NCBI GenBank assembly: GCA_964459445.1
Contig: CAYWMP010000196.1
Coordinates: forward strand, 1-10,808
DNA length: 10,808 nucleotides
Direction: 5' to 3'
Source: CAYWMP01 sp964459445
GTDB taxonomy: Bacteria; Desulfobacterota; DSM-4660; Desulfatiglandales; HGW-15
This document shows positions 7,315-10,808 of this stretch, one piece after another (position 1 is the stretch's first letter; each line of letters begins with the position of its first letter). The translations under genes and the position numbers were made by a program. Below the pieces are notes generated by a model. That model saw nothing but the letters and a program-made list of their open reading frames with translations, ran no database searches and was not told the DNA's origin.

Positions 7315-7827
7315 GTGCATAACGATTTATATCGACTCTATAATGGAGTATGCGCCTACTGCGCCTCGTGGTCTCCTCGGGTTCGGAATTCGCAGGACCA
7401 CCATACCTCGGTTGACCACTTCATCCCTAGAAGTATTCTACCCAAAATGGCTTACGATTGGATGAATTTCCGCTTGTGCAGGAGCCGATTGAATGCGAAC
7501 AAGGGCAACAGTACGGAAGTGATGGATCCCTGCCATATTCAGAATGGCTGGTTCACAATAGATTTCTCCACCTTTCTTCTGAAGCCTTCAACTTCGGTCC
7601 CAGAGTATATTCATACTTGGGTTATCACCTCTATTACAATCCTGGATCTTAATAACAATGACTATGTTGACGAAAGGATAGCTGTAATTCGCGAGTACTG
7701 CCTTGGTCACCTAACAATAGACCAAGTACAAAGCAAGTGGCCATTCATTGCAGCGGAAATAGATAGGCAGGATTTTGACCGCAATTATGCTCCTGGAATG
7801 CTTGCTTATTTCACTAGAGCGCCCTGA
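7315..7827 (+). CDS. HNH endonuclease (PtuB-like), surviving open frame of an interrupted gene
   Basis: The open frame from GTG 7315 gives 170 residues. The HNH nuclease core is readable: CAYC (13-16), VDHFIPRS with Asp34-His35, Asn51 in NFRL, and Asn60 and Lys63 in LNANKGN. This ββα-metal fold cuts DNA or RNA. A GWFTIDF segment follows, then a C-terminal helical part of unknown role. GTG 7315 has only a weak GGAAG upstream and overlaps the TAG of a 31-residue frame beginning at ATG 7220, so it could be used by reinitiation. More likely the native start is TTG 7183, and about 44 N-terminal residues are lost through the TAA at 7246. The catalytic core itself looks intact. With the ATPase just upstream it makes a Septu-like ATPase-HNH pair, and the methyltransferase makes it resemble a restriction-modification unit. 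Whether it is expressed and active is open. Confidence 0.72.
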   Translation: MHNDLYRLYNGVCAYCASWSPRVRNSQDHHTSVDHFIPRSILPKMAYDWMNFRLCRSRLNANKGNSTEVMDPCHIQNGWFTIDFSTFLLKPSTSVPEYIHTWVITSITILDLNNNDYVDERIAVIREYCLGHLTIDQVQSKWPFIAAEIDRQDFDRNYAPGMLAYFTRAP

Positions 7828-8139
7828 ACTGTGGTTGTATTATTGATATCGCTGATATACCAAAATGGGCTAGCAAGCAGTTGTGGCATGAAAGCATATA
7901 AGCAACGGCCATTAGCTTTTTGGCTATCTCGCCGACAACTGAAATTCGGATTTTGATGTGTCATGGTTTAAACTTGATAATCATAAATAGTCATTTTAAT
8001 CCCACTTGAGTTCAGCGTATCCAAATCTCATTAGGCCCTGCAAATATAATCTCTATTTCTGCTGTTGGGTCATTCCAACTAATGACCACTGTTTGACTGT
8101 GCTCAGATGAGATTCAGTGCTATTGTTAGCTGTGTAACC
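7828..8139. other. AT-rich gap after the HNH gene, with one imperfect inverted repeat
   Basis: No gene is supported. CAGTTGTGGC (7878-7887) and GCCGACAACTG (7931-7941) are inverted copies with one bulged base, separated by about 43 bases; they could fold into a long hairpin at the end of the cassette transcript. There is no T-run directly after it. The segment ends at the start of the sirtuin, where composition returns to that of the flanking chromosome, so the right border of the transferred block probably lies here. I could not find a direct repeat matching the left border. Confidence 0.4.
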
Positions 8140-8871
8140 ATGGAAGAGCAAATACTAGCGATAAGGGATGCACTTATCAATGCAGAAAGGGTAGCTGTTC
8201 TCACGGGGGCCGGTATCTCTGCTGAGAGCGGAGTACCCACCTTCCGGGGAAAGGACGGCCTTTGGCGGAACTATAACGCCACCGAATTGGCAACGCCCCA
8301 GGCCTTTTCCTCCGACCCCGAATTGGTTTGGGAATTTTACGGTTGGTGCCGCAATTTGATCGGAGGTGTGACCTTCAATTCGGCCCACAAGGCATTGGCT
8401 GAATTGGAAAACCGCGTCCCCATCTTTACGCTTATCACCCAGAACGTCGACGGACTTCACCTGAAAGCAGGCAGCAAGAATGTCTTCGAAATCCATGGCA
8501 ATTTGTGGAAGGTCCGATGCCTCAAATGTCAAAGGATCACCTTGGATGAATCCAAGGAACTGGGGAGGTTGCCGAAATGCGGAGACTGTGGTGGATTACT
8601 GCGCCCCCATGTGGTCTGGTTTGGAGAATCCCTTGATCCCGAGATCCTCCGAAATGTCATTGAAGCTTCGAGGGCTTGCCAGGTCATGCTCGTGATCGGC
8701 ACATCTGCCGTTGTCCAACCGGCCGCTTCCCTGGCCCTGGAGGCGAAACAGAGCGGCGCTGTGGTTGCTGAATTCAATCTCGAAAAAACCCCCCAGTCGG
8801 ACTTCATGGATTATACGCTGCTCGGCAAGGCCGGCGAGATTGTCCCAAAACTCCTGGAGAATTGGCCATGA
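8140..8871 (+). CDS. cobB: Sir2-family NAD-dependent protein deacylase (sirtuin)
   Basis: A 243-residue sirtuin from ATG 8140. It removes acyl groups from lysines using NAD+. Motifs are GAGISAESGVPTFRG (NAD binding, 23-37), TQNVDGLH (100-107), the catalytic His119 in IHGNLW, four zinc cysteines at 127, 130, 147 and 150, and VIGTSAVVQPA near the end. The motif FYGWC (66-70) sits where class III sirtuins have Tyr-x-x-Arg for binding succinyl or malonyl groups. Tyr67 is kept but the Arg place holds Cys70, with Arg71 next to it, so acyl preference is uncertain. A frame start at ATG 8107 would add 11 residues, but family members begin close to residue 1 as given. Neither start has a visible Shine-Dalgarno site, perhaps because the upstream DNA was replaced by the AT-rich block. 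It is coupled to the next gene by an ATGA overlap. Confidence 0.88.
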   Translation: MEEQILAIRDALINAERVAVLTGAGISAESGVPTFRGKDGLWRNYNATELATPQAFSSDPELVWEFYGWCRNLIGGVTFNSAHKALAELENRVPIFTLITQNVDGLHLKAGSKNVFEIHGNLWKVRCLKCQRITLDESKELGRLPKCGDCGGLLRPHVVWFGESLDPEILRNVIEASRACQVMLVIGTSAVVQPAASLALEAKQSGAVVAEFNLEKTPQSDFMDYTLLGKAGEIVPKLLENWP

Positions 8872-9677
8872 CCAGGGCTTCAGGAATCATCACCCTCACG
8901 ACCGATTTTGGCTTGAGCGATCCCTATGTCGCCATGATGAAGGGAGTGATCCTTTCCATCAACCCGAAGGCCCGCCTAATTGACCTCAGTCACGATATCT
9001 CTCCGGGCGGCATTTCACAGGCTGCCGCATTTCTCCTCGAAACCTATCCCTATTATCCCCAAGGTTCCGTTCACATGGCCGTCATCGATCCGGGCGTGGG
9101 AACTTCAAGGCGACCCATTGGGATCGAAGCAGGCGGCCATTTCTTTGTTGGCCCTGATAACGGCCTTTTTTCCCCGATAATTGAAAAAAGGGCTGATCCA
9201 AGAATCATCCATCTTACTGAAAAAAAGTATTTCCAACCCCTGGTTAGCAAGACATTCCATGGGAGGGACATCTTCGCCCCGGTCGCGGCCCATCTCTCCC
9301 TCGGCATTGGATTGGATAGCATGGGCCCGGCTATAACCAATCCTGTCCAACTGAAAGTCTCAAATCCCTATGAGAAAGACGGTGTCTTATATGGGCAGGT
9401 CACTCGTATTGATCGGTTCGGCAACCTCCAGTGCAATATTCACAGGACTGAATTAATGCAGTTTCTGGAATCAAAAGAGCCCACCATCAAAGTAGGAAAA
9501 CTCGTCATCAATAAATTGAGCCATACTTATGGCGACCAGGATGTGGACAATCCTCTGGCCCTGATGGATAATTCCGATTTTCTTGAGATCGCAGTGAATC
9601 AAGGGAAGGCATCTGAGGCAGTGGGGATTACCGCAGAAGCGCTCATTGGAAGTCAGGTCAAAATTGAAAAGGATTGA
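8868..9677 (+). CDS. SAM hydroxide adenosyltransferase (SAM hydrolase, DUF62/chlorinase-fluorinase fold)
   Basis: A 269-residue protein of the S-adenosyl-L-methionine hydroxide adenosyltransferase family, which splits SAM into adenosine and methionine with activated water. Motifs are TTDFGLSDPYV (11-21), DPGVGTSRR (74-82), GPDNGLF (95-101), FHGRDIFAP (130-138) and DRFGN (182-186). The family's Asp-Arg-His triad corresponds to Asp74, Arg81 and His131. The chlorinase and fluorinase relatives differ around the active site; the intact Asp-Arg-His set argues for the hydroxide-using majority. ATG 8868 overlaps the sirtuin TGA (ATGA), and GGAG at 8856-8859 lies eight bases upstream. A TTG at 8862 is possible but only two bases from that site. 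Translational coupling to the sirtuin puts an NAD-consuming and a SAM-consuming enzyme in one unit. The cellular role of this family is poorly understood. Confidence 0.88.
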   Translation: MTRASGIITLTTDFGLSDPYVAMMKGVILSINPKARLIDLSHDISPGGISQAAAFLLETYPYYPQGSVHMAVIDPGVGTSRRPIGIEAGGHFFVGPDNGLFSPIIEKRADPRIIHLTEKKYFQPLVSKTFHGRDIFAPVAAHLSLGIGLDSMGPAITNPVQLKVSNPYEKDGVLYGQVTRIDRFGNLQCNIHRTELMQFLESKEPTIKVGKLVINKLSHTYGDQDVDNPLALMDNSDFLEIAVNQGKASEAVGITAEALIGSQVKIEKD

Positions 9678-9683
9678 GATGGC

Positions 9684-9992
9684 CTATTCGGTTGGGGAGG
9701 ATTGTGATAGGGAACGAAGATAATCTTCCCATTCGATTGGCAGGAGGTATTTCTTCTTGCTATTGCACTCCTTGCAGGCAGGCACCACATTTCCCTTTTT
9801 ACTCTTGCCGCCCCGGCTGAGGGGCACCACGTGGTCCATTGTAAGGTTTTCTCTGCCGACATTTCGGCTGCAATAGTGGCAGATCCCCTGTTGGGTCTTT
9901 CTATTCCACCAGGCAGATTGCCGCAGATGTCTTCCTTTTTCCTTTTCTCGCCTTATATGTTCATCGCTGATGGCCGGGAAGTCGCCTCGCAT
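9684..9992 (-). CDS. Small HNH endonuclease-domain protein
   Basis: A 102-residue minus-strand protein with a compact HNH core: CHYC (38-41), TMDHVVPLSRGG with Asp53-His54, NVVPACKECN (68-77) with its second CxxC, and then KKKYLLP. The two CxxC pairs probably bind a structural zinc. It is a stand-alone HNH domain of a type common in deltaproteobacteria and other bacteria; the substrate is unknown and it need not be a defence nuclease. It converges on the SAM hydrolase gene with six bases between their stop codons. On the minus strand AGAGG lies about nine bases before ATG 9992, a moderate ribosome site. It lies outside the AT-rich block, shares no clear similarity with the HNH protein at 7315 beyond the core motif, and is probably unrelated to the cassette. 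Confidence 0.75.
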   Translation of the reverse strand: MRGDFPAISDEHIRREKEKGRHLRQSAWWNRKTQQGICHYCSRNVGRENLTMDHVVPLSRGGKSKKGNVVPACKECNSKKKYLLPIEWEDYLRSLSQSSPTE

Positions 9993-10263
9993 AGATAAAA
10001 CGCCTCTGATTTTCTACAACTGATCGAAATTATTGATATTGATGAGGTTTGATGATTTCGTCTCATCAATGGAATAGTGGAAAGTTGGAATAATGGAAGG
10101 CCGAAGATCCCGACTTTATCGGAGAACTCTGACCCCAAAACTCTGAACCCCTGAGCCTGAAACCGTTCAGTTTAAGTGTAAGAATACTTAGCAGAAAAAT
10201 GTGAATTTGGAAATGACGAGTTGACGCCAATTCCCCGAGATGCTAGATGTAATTCACCCCAAA
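9993..10263. other. Divergent intergenic region with short repeats and an inverted repeat
   Basis: No gene is supported here between the minus-strand HNH gene and tadA. It holds an exact 9-bp inverted repeat, ATTGATGAG (10038-10046) and CTCATCAAT (10062-10070), with a 15-base loop. Low-complexity stretches follow, such as GGAATAGTGG...GGAATAATGG (10071-10096) and repeated ACTCTGA units (10125-10146). These resemble in style the repeats at 2421-2667. Promoters for both divergent genes should lie here, but I cannot point to a convincing one. Confidence 0.4.
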
Positions 10264-10722
10264 ATGGACTATAATCTCTTGATGAGAGAGGCCCTAATGG
10301 AGGCGAAAAAGGGTCTGACCAAAGGAGAAGTTCCTGTCGGCGCCGTTCTTTGCGGGCAGGCTGGCAACATTGTTGCAAAAGCATACAATTGCCCTATTGC
10401 CTTGAATGACCCCACGGCCCACGCTGAAATTCTGGCCCTGAGAAAAGCGGGTGAGCATTACAGGAATTATCGCCTCACCGGCGCGACCCTAGTGGTCACG
10501 ATAGAACCGTGCCTAATGTGCATGGGCGCCATTCTAAATGCCAGAATTTCCCGTCTTGTTTTTGGGGCTTTTGACCCAAAGGCCGGGGCCGCAGGCTCTG
10601 TTTTCGATCTTGCAGCCGATAAGCGGCTAAACCATAGAATCGAGGTCATTCCCGGCATTCGTGAGGAAGCGTGCCGCACGATCATTCAAGAATTCTTCCG
10701 TTCACGTAGAACCGGCGCTTAA
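10264..10722 (+). CDS. tadA: tRNA-specific adenosine deaminase
   Basis: A 152-residue enzyme of the cytidine-deaminase fold that converts adenosine 34 of tRNA-Arg(ACG) to inosine, an essential step in decoding CGN codons in most bacteria. Zinc and catalytic residues are visible: His53 and Glu55 in TAHAEILALR, and Cys83 and Cys86 in EPCLMCMGA. GEVPVGAVL (21-29), NYRLTGATLVVT (68-79) and RLVFGAFDPKAGAAGS (97-112) are typical of TadA. ATG 10264 gives the usual opening 'MDYNLLMREAL'. ATG 10240 in the same frame would add eight residues not typical of the family, and neither has a clear Shine-Dalgarno site. tRNA-Ser begins 31 bases after the stop codon. Confidence 0.92.
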   Translation: MDYNLLMREALMEAKKGLTKGEVPVGAVLCGQAGNIVAKAYNCPIALNDPTAHAEILALRKAGEHYRNYRLTGATLVVTIEPCLMCMGAILNARISRLVFGAFDPKAGAAGSVFDLAADKRLNHRIEVIPGIREEACRTIIQEFFRSRRTGA

Positions 10723-10753
10723 AGGAATGGCCAGATAATTTAATATAGTTTCC

Positions 10754-10808
10754 GGAGAGGTACCGAAGTGGTCGTAACGGGGTCGACTCGAAATCGATTT
10801 GTCCCGTG
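10754..10808 (+). tRNA. tRNA-Ser (anticodon CGA), 3' part beyond the window
   Basis: The 5' acceptor strand GGAGAGG (10754-10760) is followed by a D-arm (CCG...CGG) and an anticodon stem GTCGA/TCGAT with loop CTCGAAA (10787-10793). The anticodon CGA is at 10789-10791 and reads UCG. The start of the long variable arm characteristic of serine tRNAs (TTGTCCCGTG) is visible at the end. The T-arm and 3' acceptor strand fall outside the window. Serine tRNA genes next to tadA are a common arrangement in bacteria. Confidence 0.9.

Noticed and set aside
7878..7941. Integron attC site
   Set aside because: The arms do not fit the GTTRRRY/RYYYAAC core consensus, and there is no integrase or cassette array.
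7888..7956. A 22-codon frame (MKAYKQRPLAF...) after the HNH gene
   Set aside because: It has no ribosome site, overlaps the inverted repeat, and is too short to support without conservation.
9684..9992. The small minus-strand HNH protein as a fourth member of the defence cassette
   Set aside because: It lies on the other strand, beyond two resident genes and outside the AT-rich block, and belongs to a common stand-alone HNH type.

Overview
The window looks like a chromosomal segment of an anaerobic, deltaproteobacteria-like bacterium (Desulfobacterota type). This is inferred from a molybdenum hydroxylase beside a LarA-type nickel racemase, from typical bacterial housekeeping genes (sirtuin, SAM hydrolase, tadA, tRNA-Ser), and from low-complexity GAAC/TTCA intergenic repeats of a kind I associate with that group. 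No species can be named from the sequence alone.

Layout. Positions 1-2420 hold the end of an FAD-subunit gene and the complete molybdopterin subunit of a xanthine-dehydrogenase-family hydroxylase. A repeat-rich gap follows (2421-2667), then a LarA-family gene (2668-3954). From just after the larA stop to about 8139 the base composition drops: 24 of 60 bases are G/C at 4621-4680 and 25 of 60 at 6361-6420, against 38 of 60 at 1681-1740. This AT-richer block carries a three-gene cassette on the plus strand: a beta-class DNA methyltransferase (4465-5304), an ABC/AAA-type ATPase with an unassigned N-terminal domain (5319-7190), and an HNH endonuclease (7183-7827). A perfect 13-bp inverted repeat with a one-base centre lies upstream of the methyltransferase. 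G+C-richer genes resume with a sirtuin (8140-8871) translationally coupled to a SAM hydroxide adenosyltransferase (8868-9677). A small HNH gene converges from the minus strand (9684-9992). Then come tadA (10264-10722) and the 5' part of tRNA-Ser(CGA), cut by the window end.

The main point of interest is the cassette. ATPase plus HNH is the composition of Septu-type (PtuA/PtuB) defence. Here it is preceded by a DNA methyltransferase in the same operon, which suggests a methylation-guarded, ATPase-driven restriction system. The HNH gene appears damaged. A TTG start with a good Shine-Dalgarno site overlaps the ATPase stop and opens the same frame as the HNH domain, but that frame is broken by a single TAA at 7246-7248. 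The locus may therefore be a disarmed system that keeps its methyltransferase, or the HNH may be made by reinitiation at GTG 7315.

Family assignments rest on motifs read by eye and on memory of the families. No alignments or searches were run.
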